A DNA stretch of 38,606 nucleotides from Ruminiclostridium cellobioparum DSM 1351 = ATCC 15832 (GTDB taxonomy: Bacteria > Bacillota > Clostridia > Acetivibrionales > DSM-1351). Position numbers and translations under genes: made by a program. The stretch spans positions 1 through 38,606 of the forward strand of contig NZ_JHYD01000053.1 of assembly GCF_000621505.1 (NCBI RefSeq), written 5' to 3'. Below are positions 18,383 through 25,144 of this stretch, piece by piece; position 1 is the first letter of the stretch, and every line of letters begins with the position of its first letter. The notes beneath the pieces are model-generated. The model had not been told where the DNA came from. It saw only the letters and a list, made by a program, of their open reading frames with translations, and made no database searches.

Positions 18383-19837
18383 ATGTCTCTAAGGGTTAAG
18401 CTGATTTTAACATATTTGATAATGCTGATTATAACCGTGGTTATTGTCATTGTGTTCGGAGTCGGCATTATTACCCATACCATGGGTCAAATAGCCAGGT
18501 CGGTCATAGGCGACCAGACCGGAGAATCGGCTGTAAGCCGGGTGGTTGATGTGGTTGTGGATTTGAGGTATACAGAGAAATATTATCCTGATACTCTGGC
18601 GCAGGACAGTTTTGCTGCAAATCTTGCAGAACAGATAAAACCTTTTAACGGTTTCCTTCTGGTAAAAAACAATCAGAAGTACAGGGCTTATGGGACAGAG
18701 CTTGCTGATGAGAATCTATTCAGGCAAATTGAGGCAGCTGCAAAAGAAAGATATGCGGATAAGCATGATTTATCTATCAGCAACAGCAATGTTACCTGGA
18801 ATAAACAGGAGTATTTTGTTTTAAAATATGATTTTCACGATGTGGATTCACTTGATTATTTCTTTGTATTCAAACAGACTGGAAAGATTATAGGCCCCGG
18901 ATATAATGTCCTTCTGGCTGTGCTGATATTGTTGGCCGCCATAATAATCGGGCCTTTAATGTGGATAATAACAAAGGATATCGTCATTCCCCTGAAGAAG
19001 CTGGATAACAGTGCCAAAGAGATAGCCCGGGGAAATCTGGACTTTCATCTGCAATCAAATTCCAACAATGAAATAGGAAGTGTTATACGGTCTTATGAAA
19101 TAATGAGGGCTGAACTGAAAAAATCCATTACCAGCCAGCTTCAGATGGAGGAAAGCAGAAAGCAGCTTTTTTCGGACATAACACATGATCTGAAGACACC
19201 AATTACCTCAATAAAGGGTTATATCCAGGGAATACGGGACGGTGTTGCAAACGACCCCGTAAAACTGTCCAGGTACCTGGATGTCATTTATACAAAGACA
19301 GTTGATATGAATGCAATGATAGATGATTTATTTTTATTTTCCAAGCTTGATTTGGGAAAAGAACCTTTTAACAAGGATTATATAGATATACCGGAATTTT
19401 ATAAAAATTGTATGCAGGAGCTGCATCTGGAGCTTGACGGCAAAGGGGTTGAACTGGCCTCGGAATGCAAAGTATCCTCCGACTTTAAAGTTCTTCTGGA
19501 CAGTCAGAAGATCAAGCGTGTGATACTGAATATTGTAAGCAATTCCTTAAAATTCATGGAAAAAGAACGCAAACTCCTTAATATTGTATTTGAAGAGCAA
19601 AACGGTTTTCTGGTTGTTAAAATCAAGGATAACGGCATGGGAATTGATAAAAATGAACTTGAAAAAATATTCGACCGCTTTTACAGGACAGATCCTTCCA
19701 GAAACAGAAATACAGGGGGATCGGGGCTGGGGCTTGCCATTACGCGGCAAATAATAGAACAGCACAAAGGTAAAATCCAGGCTGATAGTATAAAAGGAGA
19801 ATGGACCGAAATCTCATTCGAAATCCCCCAGGGGTGA
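18383..19837 (+). CDS. Sensor histidine kinase
   Basis: A 484-residue membrane kinase. One membrane segment lies at 7-30, an extracellular sensor domain at about 31-172, and a second segment at about 175-197. HAMP follows at about 198-250 (IVIPLKKLDNSAKEIARGNLDF), then HisKA with phospho-acceptor H268 in FSDITHDLKTPITS and a HATPase_c domain with N-box IVSNSLKF and G-boxes DNGMGID and GGSGLGLAI. The extracellular domain (about 140 residues) is unlike short-loop bacitracin-type sensors, so it probably binds its own ligand. It sits before rather than after its regulator gene, the less common order. Cognate partner: gene at 19902. Confidence 0.92.
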   Translation: MSLRVKLILTYLIMLIITVVIVIVFGVGIITHTMGQIARSVIGDQTGESAVSRVVDVVVDLRYTEKYYPDTLAQDSFAANLAEQIKPFNGFLLVKNNQKYRAYGTELADENLFRQIEAAAKERYADKHDLSISNSNVTWNKQEYFVLKYDFHDVDSLDYFFVFKQTGKIIGPGYNVLLAVLILLAAIIIGPLMWIITKDIVIPLKKLDNSAKEIARGNLDFHLQSNSNNEIGSVIRSYEIMRAELKKSITSQLQMEESRKQLFSDITHDLKTPITSIKGYIQGIRDGVANDPVKLSRYLDVIYTKTVDMNAMIDDLFLFSKLDLGKEPFNKDYIDIPEFYKNCMQELHLELDGKGVELASECKVSSDFKVLLDSQKIKRVILNIVSNSLKFMEKERKLLNIVFEEQNGFLVVKIKDNGMGIDKNELEKIFDRFYRTDPSRNRNTGGSGLGLAITRQIIEQHKGKIQADSIKGEWTEISFEIPQG

Positions 19838-19838
19838 C

Positions 19839-19901
19839 ATGGAGTACAGCTTTAAGGCTCAGTCCGGAAAGCTGATGCGCATATGGGAACATGGAGGCTA
19901 A
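19839..19901 (+). CDS. Possible 20-residue micro-ORF bridging kinase and regulator genes
   Basis: An ATG one base after the kinase stop opens 20 codons (MEYSFKAQSGKLMRIWEHGG) and a TAA that directly abuts the regulator's ATG. AGGGGTGAC precedes it. It fills the 64-bp gap exactly. It may only be a coupling device that carries ribosomes to the regulator, whose own GGAGG lies inside it, or it may be chance. Confidence 0.25.
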   Translation: MEYSFKAQSGKLMRIWEHGG

Positions 19902-20600
19902 ATGGAAAAGAAGAGAATTTTAATTATTGAAGATGATCTGGCTATTGCCGAGCTGGAAAGAGATTATCTGGAGATCGACAACTTCGATGTGGTAATAAGC
20001 CAGAATGGAGCAAGAGGGCTCGAACTGGCTTTGAATGAGTCCTTTGATCTTGTGGTTCTGGATCTGATGCTTCCCGGGATGGATGGTTTTGAAATATGCA
20101 GGAGAATACGCTCCAGAAAAGAAACTCCCATACTGATGGTTTCAGCTCGCAAGGATGATATTGATAAAATCAGAGGACTGGGCCTGGGGGCGGATGATTA
20201 CATCACAAAACCGTTCAGCCCCAATGAAATGGTTGCCCGTGTAAAAGCACACATAAGCCGCTTTGAGAAGCTGAGCAGGTCAGGGAGAAGCCATAAGCAG
20301 ACTGAGCTGATTATAAGAGGGCTTGCAATAAATCTTGATGCAAGACGCGTAACTCTGAATGGGGAAGAAATAATCCTTACAACCAAGGAATATGATCTTC
20401 TTCTTTTTCTTGCACAGAATCCCAACCATGTGTTCAGTAAGGAAACACTGCTGGAAAGAGTCTGGGGAATGGACTATTTTGGCGACAGTGCGACCATAAC
20501 GGTTCACATAGGTAAAATCCGGGATAAAATTGAAAGGGATAAGGACAATGAACAGTTCATTGAGACGATATGGGGTGCAGGGTACAGGTTTAAAGTATAG
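19902..20600 (+). CDS. OmpR/PhoB-family response regulator
   Basis: A 232-residue regulator. The receiver domain has acidic D11-D12, phospho-acceptor D54 in VVLDLMLPGMDG, and K103 in DDYITKPFSP. The winged-helix DNA-binding domain fills about 130-231, with TTKEYDLLLFLAQNP, FSKETLLERVWG and the end IETIWGAGYRFKV. It is the partner of the kinase encoded upstream and the probable activator of this exporter operon through the 11-bp repeats at 15757. GGAGG at 19893-19897 drives its translation. Confidence 0.94.
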   Translation: MEKKRILIIEDDLAIAELERDYLEIDNFDVVISQNGARGLELALNESFDLVVLDLMLPGMDGFEICRRIRSRKETPILMVSARKDDIDKIRGLGLGADDYITKPFSPNEMVARVKAHISRFEKLSRSGRSHKQTELIIRGLAINLDARRVTLNGEEIILTTKEYDLLLFLAQNPNHVFSKETLLERVWGMDYFGDSATITVHIGKIRDKIERDKDNEQFIETIWGAGYRFKV

Positions 20601-20635
20601 ATACCGCAATACCCAAATATAACCTAATTTAAGGT

Positions 20636-20979
20636 GTTGTGCCAGTTAATTTAATTTTTTGCTTTACCTGTGTAATTTTTTATATCAAATGGTAACTTCC
20701 GTACTAACTTCATGAAATAAGGATGCCCCCAAAACAATTACGAAAATTGTATCGCCTCATTTAAAGCGGTTTTGCCGTCGCTCAAACTCGACCTCCTGTC
20801 TTGATTTGAAGCTCAAAGCAACGTCCTGTTGCTTTGCCGGCAAAACCACTTTACCTTCGTCGACAATTTACCGCAATTGTTTTTAACTGTGCATCTTATT
20901 TCATGAAGTTGTACCCGCGTACCAGTTGATTCTGATTAAATCTATCTGTAAGGCAAAACAAAATTTTAATTAGCACAAC
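20636..20979. repeat. Long imperfect inverted repeat (142-bp arms, 60-bp spacer)
   Basis: Left arm 20636-20777 and right arm 20838-20979 are reverse complements with scattered mismatches. Best blocks: AACTTCATGAAATAAGGATGC (20706-20726) against 20891-20910 (one base shorter); GTTGTGC at the outer ends; and AAGCGGTTTTGCCG against CGGCAAAACCACTT at the inner ends. The arms carry no reading frame of note. A transcript would fold into one giant hairpin. It follows the regulator gene and precedes a rho-independent terminator at 21114. It could be a MITE-like palindromic element or a structured RNA. Confidence 0.7.
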
Positions 20980-21113
20980 GGGGTAATTTAAATACATGTT
21001 GAACATTTAACAGTTCTCCCGTACCAACCATTTCGGTACTGCTCAAATAGGCCTCCTGACGGAAAACACTTGCGGTTCACCTTTAAACAGTAGTGTGTTG
21101 AATGTGCTGCAAT

Positions 21114-21146
21114 AAAAAAAATGCCCGGCCAGGCCGGAGCATTTTT
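21114..21146 (+). terminator. Rho-independent terminator
   Basis: AAAAATGC pairs with GCATTTTT around an inner CCGGC/GCCGG stem with a 3-nt loop and one bulged A. It probably ends read-through from the regulator operon and the inverted-repeat region. The A run on its other side also permits use from the opposite direction. Confidence 0.8.
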
Positions 21147-21157
21147 AGGGGGTTAAA

Positions 21158-21268
21158 ATGTATTTTGTGGGGTCAGTTATAGTTATTGCCTTTTTTGTAT
21201 TTTCTTATACATTTTATTTGTTAAAATTTTTTAAAATATTTAAGCCCGTCAAACAGCCGGTCGGTTAA
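21158..21268 (+). CDS. Possible small membrane protein (36 residues)
   Basis: ATG 21158 is preceded by TAGGGGG at 6-nt spacing. The product starts MYFVGSVIVIAFFVFSYTFY and continues to a basic, lysine-rich tail (KFFKIFKPVKQPVG), so it looks like one N-terminal transmembrane helix with a positive cytosolic end. It starts 12 bp after a terminator, so its promoter would have to be close by or read-through must occur. No family is recognised; low complexity AT-rich sequence can give such frames by chance. Confidence 0.35.
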   Translation: MYFVGSVIVIAFFVFSYTFYLLKFFKIFKPVKQPVG

Positions 21269-21498
21269 CGGCACAACGGGTTTATTTAGTTTATCCTGCC
21301 GCCGGGCTTTCTAAACAAAAATAGCCCATGTAAAGCATAACCAATTCGTGATATAATAAATAACTAAAAACTATAATAATACCATAATACAAAAAATAAG
21401 GTTTTACGTACAATTAATTAAACTGTGTAATGATTGTATTACAAATTGGTATTTTAACTGCCCTAATCTAAATAGATTAAAAAATGTGAGGGATGTCT

Positions 21499-22497
21499 GT
21501 GAAAAAAAGAATAGTTGCCATAGTACTGATACTAGTATTTATTTTTACCTCTACAGCCGGAATTTACGCAAAGGCCAGGTCCTTTGGCGGAGCCAGATCT
21601 TTCTCGAAGTCGTACAGCAGAAGCTATAAGGGTTCATCAAAGAGCGGAGGGCTGTTCGGTTCGTCAAAGGCAAAGAGCAGCACTTCCAAAAGCTCGGGTT
21701 CTAAAATCTTCGGCTCAAAGAGTTCGGGCTCAAAGAGTTCGGGTTCAAAGAGCTCCGGATCAAGGAGCATACCCGGGACTTCCAAATCCTACAGCGGATC
21801 GTCGGGCTCAGGAGCAAAGAGCTTTGCAACAAAATCTGCTTCAAAAAAGTATTCCTATATGCAGGACTCTTATAAAAAACAGGTTTCGGGAAAAAAATTC
21901 AATACCTACAAGCAAAAACTGAACACTGAGCAGCAAAAGGTTTACAATGATTCCATGAAACGTGATTACGGGACCGGTTCCAGAAGGATGGGCTTTGAGG
22001 ATGCAATGAAAAGCAGGACCTCAAGAATAAATTCCTTTGGAAAAAGACCTGTATTCATTAATGTCAATACCGGAATGTTCGGCAATCCTTTTTCTTATGG
22101 ATATGCCTATGTGGGGCCATGGGATTTGTGGTTCCTTATGAGAGCCTCTGAAATGTTCTGGTTCCACCATTGGCTTGAAATAGCACCCTATAAAAGCTAT
22201 TTCAACCAGCAGGAATATGAAAAGCTTGAGAAAAGGGTAGGAGAGCTTGAAAAACAGGGAGTACAGAGAGACCCCAACTATATCGATCCTGATACCGATC
22301 CTGATTTGCAGTTTTCTCAACAGTATCAGGAGGAGAATGTGGATAAGATTTATTATACCGATAAGTATTCCACAAACTCAGCAAGCAGCGGCACTGCGGT
22401 AGTTATCATAATCATATCGGCAGTTGCTTTGGTTATAGTGATCAGGAAATTGTCAAAACCCAAGCCAAAGAAATCCCATTACAGCAGGATTTATTAA
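21499..22497 (+). CDS. Membrane-anchored envelope protein with Ser/Lys/Gly repeats
   Basis: A 332-residue protein of unknown function. It has a signal sequence (1-23, hydrophobic RIVAIVLILVFIFTSTAG), then a low-complexity region (about 26-115) with repeated SKSSG pentads encoded by near-identical 15-bp units around 21711-21765. The middle (about 120-230) contains FINVNTGMFGNPFSYGYAYVGPWDLWFLM and FWFHHWLEIAPYKSYFNQQEYEKLEKRVGELEKQG, aromatic-rich and then coiled. A C-terminal transmembrane helix (about 300-318) is followed by a basic tail. GTG 21499 is chosen over ATG 21493 because GAGGG ends at 21492, only 6 nt before GTG. It opens a three-gene cluster with a DUF350-like protein. Confidence 0.75.
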   Translation: MKKRIVAIVLILVFIFTSTAGIYAKARSFGGARSFSKSYSRSYKGSSKSGGLFGSSKAKSSTSKSSGSKIFGSKSSGSKSSGSKSSGSRSIPGTSKSYSGSSGSGAKSFATKSASKKYSYMQDSYKKQVSGKKFNTYKQKLNTEQQKVYNDSMKRDYGTGSRRMGFEDAMKSRTSRINSFGKRPVFINVNTGMFGNPFSYGYAYVGPWDLWFLMRASEMFWFHHWLEIAPYKSYFNQQEYEKLEKRVGELEKQGVQRDPNYIDPDTDPDLQFSQQYQEENVDKIYYTDKYSTNSASSGTAVVIIIISAVALVIVIRKLSKPKPKKSHYSRIY

Positions 22498-22561
22498 ATT
22501 TCCGGATAACCCCGGGTATTTGAAGGCTCAGAGTATAACTCAGAGCATAAATGGAGGAAAT

Positions 22562-23161
22562 ATGTTTGATTTTTTGAATAGGAATGAAGCTTCGGAAATA
22601 TTAAATCCTTTAAATATCAATAAAAATTCAATGATAGAGTTTAACCTGAAGGAACTGGAGCTGGAAGGCTTCTTTACCTTTGAAAAAATAATACAGATGG
22701 ATGTGGGGCAGCACCCATATACAAGATATTTACTATTTTCAAAGGTAGATGAAACAGAATATGTCTTTGAGGTATACAGCTCCCAGGAAGAGGAAGCGGC
22801 ACCCGAAACATATGTGTACTTTCTGGATGATACCGTCCCTTTCTCCGAGGAATTCCTTAATGTGGCAGGACAGAAGTACATCACCACTCCCGATGGCACC
22901 GAATATGAAAGATGCATTATGCCCCAGTGCGACTATAGAATTGACGGTACACGGGGAACGATCAGGGTTCTGGATCTGAATACCGGTAAAATAACTAAAA
23001 AAGTCGAGGTTGAGGTATGGGACTACCAGCGGGAGACCGACGGTGTAACAGAGTACCTTAATATTGAGATGATGAAGGACGACGGAATGTTCAGAATATT
23101 TATAGGGCAGAGGTTTGAAGGCGCGCTTTACAAGGTGTACCAAGGCCTGGACAAAGATTAA
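22562..23161 (+). CDS. Cytosolic protein of unknown function in the DUF350 cluster (DUF4178-like?)
   Basis: A 199-residue soluble protein with no signal or membrane segment, rich in acidic residues and predicted beta strands (YLLFSKVDETEYVFEVYSS, YVYFLDDTVPFSEEF, CDYRIDGTRGTIRVLDLNTG). In many genomes DUF350 membrane proteins occur beside DUF4178 proteins, and the strand-rich pattern is compatible with that family, but the match is not certain. GGAGG is 4 nt before ATG 22562, which rules out longer in-frame starts. It ends 18 bp before the DUF350-like gene. Confidence 0.7.
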   Translation: MFDFLNRNEASEILNPLNINKNSMIEFNLKELELEGFFTFEKIIQMDVGQHPYTRYLLFSKVDETEYVFEVYSSQEEEAAPETYVYFLDDTVPFSEEFLNVAGQKYITTPDGTEYERCIMPQCDYRIDGTRGTIRVLDLNTGKITKKVEVEVWDYQRETDGVTEYLNIEMMKDDGMFRIFIGQRFEGALYKVYQGLDKD

Positions 23162-23179
23162 TTTATGGAGGAGATCGAT

Positions 23180-24079
23180 ATGTTACAGTACTTAAGCTTT
23201 TTTTTAAAGGATATTTCCTTTAGCTTTGTAATACTTACGGTTGGATTTATGCTTGGCTGGTTGATTTACAATCATATAGTCCTCAGGGATGTAAATCTCA
23301 AGAATGCCTTGTTTGCAAGAGACAACCTGGCTGCCTGGATTGAGTTTATCGGAGCCTTTGTATTTCCCGTATTATATCTTGCGGGCCACGGAATAAAAGG
23401 CTCGGCAAGTGATAATATATTTATTGATCTGGCTGTATGCCTGGGTTATACCATATTTTACATAGCGATTTTAACAATACTGAGACTGTGTTCAGGGTTT
23501 ATGATCAGGCTCATAGACGCCAGCGATAAGCACGGGAAGATTAGCCTTAACAAGGAGATATGCCAGCAGAAGAATATAGGAGCCGCACTATTTTCGGTAT
23601 CGCTTTCGATAATCTTTGTAAATGTGATCAAATTGATCGACTTTATTGATATAATTAATGGACTTGGTCTTGAAATACTGCTGGAGGTTATGGTTTTCCT
23701 GGTATTTATGCTGATTGCCCTGACCTGCTATTCCTTTGTTTTGAGAAGAAGAACAACACTTTTTAAAGAACTGTTTATTGACAACAATGCAGCGGCAGGA
23801 ATAGGACTTTTGGGTTTTGTGTTTGCCGTTCAGACCATAATTGCAGGTGTGATGACCTTCTACAGTATGGACTTTGAATTGCTGACCGTGTCGGTAGTAA
23901 TCGCGGTAAGCCTTGCTATTTTCGGAATCCTTTCGGCACTCTTCAAGCTCATATTTACAGGCATTGTCAAGGTGGATATATGGAACGAAATATATGAACA
24001 GGACAATATCGGCGCTGCTATAGGGCAGGTTGCACTTTATGTTGGTATTGCCACCATAATAGTCAATTTTATAATGTAG
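23180..24079 (+). CDS. Eight-span DUF350 (UPF0719)-like membrane protein
   Basis: A 299-residue integral membrane protein with about eight hydrophobic helices. Four internal copies of a motif start the second helix of each hairpin: RDNLAAWIEFIGAF, QKNIGAALFSVSL, DNNAAAGIGLLGF and QDNIGAAIGQVAL. This is the doubled DUF350 arrangement (two helices per repeat, four repeats). The function is unknown; relatives often sit with envelope-stress genes. ATG 23180 is chosen because GGAGGAG lies about 7 nt upstream, whereas the in-frame ATG at 23165 is itself part of that ribosome-binding site. Confidence 0.8.
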   Translation: MLQYLSFFLKDISFSFVILTVGFMLGWLIYNHIVLRDVNLKNALFARDNLAAWIEFIGAFVFPVLYLAGHGIKGSASDNIFIDLAVCLGYTIFYIAILTILRLCSGFMIRLIDASDKHGKISLNKEICQQKNIGAALFSVSLSIIFVNVIKLIDFIDIINGLGLEILLEVMVFLVFMLIALTCYSFVLRRRTTLFKELFIDNNAAAGIGLLGFVFAVQTIIAGVMTFYSMDFELLTVSVVIAVSLAIFGILSALFKLIFTGIVKVDIWNEIYEQDNIGAAIGQVALYVGIATIIVNFIM

Positions 24080-24131
24080 TTGACTGCGTATGGGCGGATA
24101 TTTGGTCAAACTCTCCACTATTCACATTTTA

Positions 24132-24215
24132 TTAATATTTGTTATACAATCTTAACATTATTTTAGGAAAATCGTGGTATAATAATAAGTGTAAAGCCAT
24201 TATAAGCTTTTTCAT
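24132..24215 (-). CDS. Possible 27-residue peptide gene overlapped by an antisense RNA
   Basis: On the minus strand, AAAGGAGG followed by a 6-nt spacer and ATG (24215) opens 27 codons ending in TAA. The product begins MKKLIMALHLLLYHDF and ends basic (KIMLRLYNKY), so it is short, hydrophobic-amphipathic and cationic. A TATAAT at 24281-24286 on the same strand is a candidate -10, without a good -35. The plus strand carries a promoter and a terminator that would make an RNA covering this ribosome-binding site (see 24190-24312). Toxin-like or leader peptide are possibilities; chance is not excluded. Confidence 0.35.
   Translation of the reverse strand: MKKLIMALHLLLYHDFPKIMLRLYNKY
24175..24183 (+). 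promoter_or_regulatory. Extended -10 promoter
   Basis: TGGTATAAT combines TG one base upstream with a consensus -10 box (24178-24183). A transcript would start near 24190. The -35 candidate TTAACA is 20 bp away, longer than ideal, but extended -10 promoters tolerate this. Confidence 0.5.
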
Positions 24216-24312
24216 TTTGTTCCTCCTTTAAACATATTGATTTGTTTTTTGTTAGTTTGGGCACCTATTTATCAGGAATTATTATATTTTATAAATCTGA
24301 GGTGCTTTTTTT
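24190..24312 (+). ncRNA. Candidate small RNA with an anti-Shine-Dalgarno stretch
   Basis: Predicted from the extended -10 promoter and a terminator at 24261-24312: GCACCT and AGGTGC flank an AT-rich inner stem, followed by a T run. No plus-strand reading frame has a start and ribosome-binding site. The single-stranded middle contains TCCTCCTTT (24231-24239), which is complementary to Shine-Dalgarno sequences in general and exactly antisense to that of the minus-strand small ORF. Size would be about 123 nt. Confidence 0.45.
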
Positions 24313-24383
24313 CTGCCATGAATAGCGATGCGGATGTCAATGGCGGGTATTTTAACTTACAAATATTTACAGGAGGATAACTA

Positions 24384-24412
24384 TTGCTATGCAGCAGCAT
24401 TTAGGTTATAAT
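24384..24412 (+). promoter_or_regulatory. SigA promoter for the multi-hairpin RNA
   Basis: TTGCTA (24384-24389), a 17-bp spacer and TATAAT (24407-24412) predict a start near 24419. Confidence 0.65.
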
Positions 24413-24418
24413 GTGTAA

Positions 24419-24607
24419 AGTGTACTGAAGTTGAACAAATTAATACAGTCCCCACCTCTAAGGTGGAGGATTTTCGATTGGAGAATCATTCAGCGGTGAG
24501 TACCAATCTCCCACTGATGTTGTTCAAACACCACGCAAGAGCGGGGTGTGCAGACATAGTCTGCGGAGCCGAAGCCGAATTCATTTCGGTGTAGGCGATA
24601 TATTAAA
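24419..24607 (+). ncRNA. Candidate structured non-coding RNA, class not assigned
   Basis: Five hairpins follow each other: CCCCACCT/AGGTGGaGG near 24444-24465; CAGCGG-GAG/CTCCCACTG near 24491-24519; CACC-CGC/GCG-GGTG near 24530-24550; CAGAC/GTCTG near 24552-24564; and CCGAA/TTCGG closed by GCC/GGC near 24569-24597. There is no convincing ORF. The transcript would have its own promoter and lie between the small-RNA locus and the SRP RNA promoter at 24608. It does not fold like 6S RNA, tmRNA or RNase P. It might be a raiA-type clostridial RNA or an IS605-type omega-RNA remnant; neither is proven by what can be seen. Confidence 0.5.
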
Positions 24608-24636
24608 TTGAACAGACGGATTTGGAACAGTATACA
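24608..24636 (+). promoter_or_regulatory. SigA promoter of the SRP RNA
   Basis: TTGAAC (24608-24613), a 17-bp spacer and TATACA (24631-24636) predict a start near 24643, about 12 nt before the mature 5' end of the SRP RNA. Confidence 0.65.
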
Positions 24637-24654
24637 TTACGATAAGCCAATTTT

Positions 24655-24922
24655 GGCCGTACTAGATGGGGAGGTAGCGGTGCCCTGTACCTGCAATCCG
24701 CTATAGCAGGATTGAATTCCTGTCCGAGGTTTTAGTATGTAGTGCCTGCCCTTTGCAAGTGGCAATGAAAATTGGGTCTTGCGCAATAGAAGTCTGTGAA
24801 CCCCGTCAGGTCCGGAAGGAAGCAGCGGTAAGCGGTAAATTCTGTGTGCCGCTAGGTTACCTGGTTAGAGTTAACTGTGAAGGTAACGGCTATATATTTC
24901 TATCGACGATAGGTGTACGGCC
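24655..24922 (+). ncRNA. ffs: Signal recognition particle RNA, large Bacillus type (6S/scRNA)
   Basis: About 268 nt. The ends GGCCGTAC and GTACGGCC pair to close the molecule. The Alu-domain block GGGGAGGTAGCGGTGCCCTG (24669-24688) and the conserved helix 8 core CAGGTCCGGAAGGAAGCAGC (24808-24827) are unmistakable. TGGGTCTTGCGCAA pairs across with GTGCCGCTAGGTTACCTGG. It guides ribosomes making membrane and secreted proteins to the translocase together with Ffh. Position upstream of dnaX is the usual one in Firmicutes. A reading frame across this region is an artefact of the RNA gene. Confidence 0.97.
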
Positions 24923-24931
24923 ATTCATTTA

Positions 24932-24989
24932 TAAAACAAAGCAAGCCTGTTCAAAGTCATGTGACTTGTGGAACAGGCTCATTTTGTTT
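24932..24989 (+). terminator. Terminator of the SRP RNA
   Basis: AGCCTGTTC (24944-24952) pairs with GAACAGGCT (24971-24979); an inner AAGTCA/TGACTT stem caps it, and ATTTTGTTTC follows. Confidence 0.85.
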
Positions 24990-25144
24990 CACGGGAGATA
25001 ATTATGGGACAATAATTAACAGCTGAATCAACTATTTAATTATTACTTTAATTCATATAAAATATTATATATACGTGTGAGCAATAATAAATGCGGTAAA
25101 ATTACTGATACACCTGATGCTTAACCGGAGAGAGGAAGTGGAGT

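Noticed and set aside
20636-20979. Giant inverted repeat considered as an insertion sequence with terminal repeats
   Set aside because: The spacer is only 60 bp, with no transposase, and no target-site duplication could be recognised.
21711-21770. Short tandem repeats considered as a CRISPR array
   Set aside because: The 15-bp units have no spacers and are in frame, encoding SKSSG repeats of a protein.
23588-24118. 176-codon minus-strand frame opposite the DUF350-like gene
   Set aside because: Antisense to a clear eight-helix membrane protein; composition is typical of a reversed hydrophobic gene.
24390-24420. 10-codon ORF after AGGAGG at 24371
   Set aside because: The ATG lies between the -35 and -10 boxes of the multi-hairpin RNA promoter, so it is upstream of the predicted transcript start; too short to support.
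24753-25001. 82-codon plus-strand reading frame with no known domain
   Set aside because: It lies inside the SRP RNA and its terminator; the RNA match is decisive and the frame has no ribosome-binding site.
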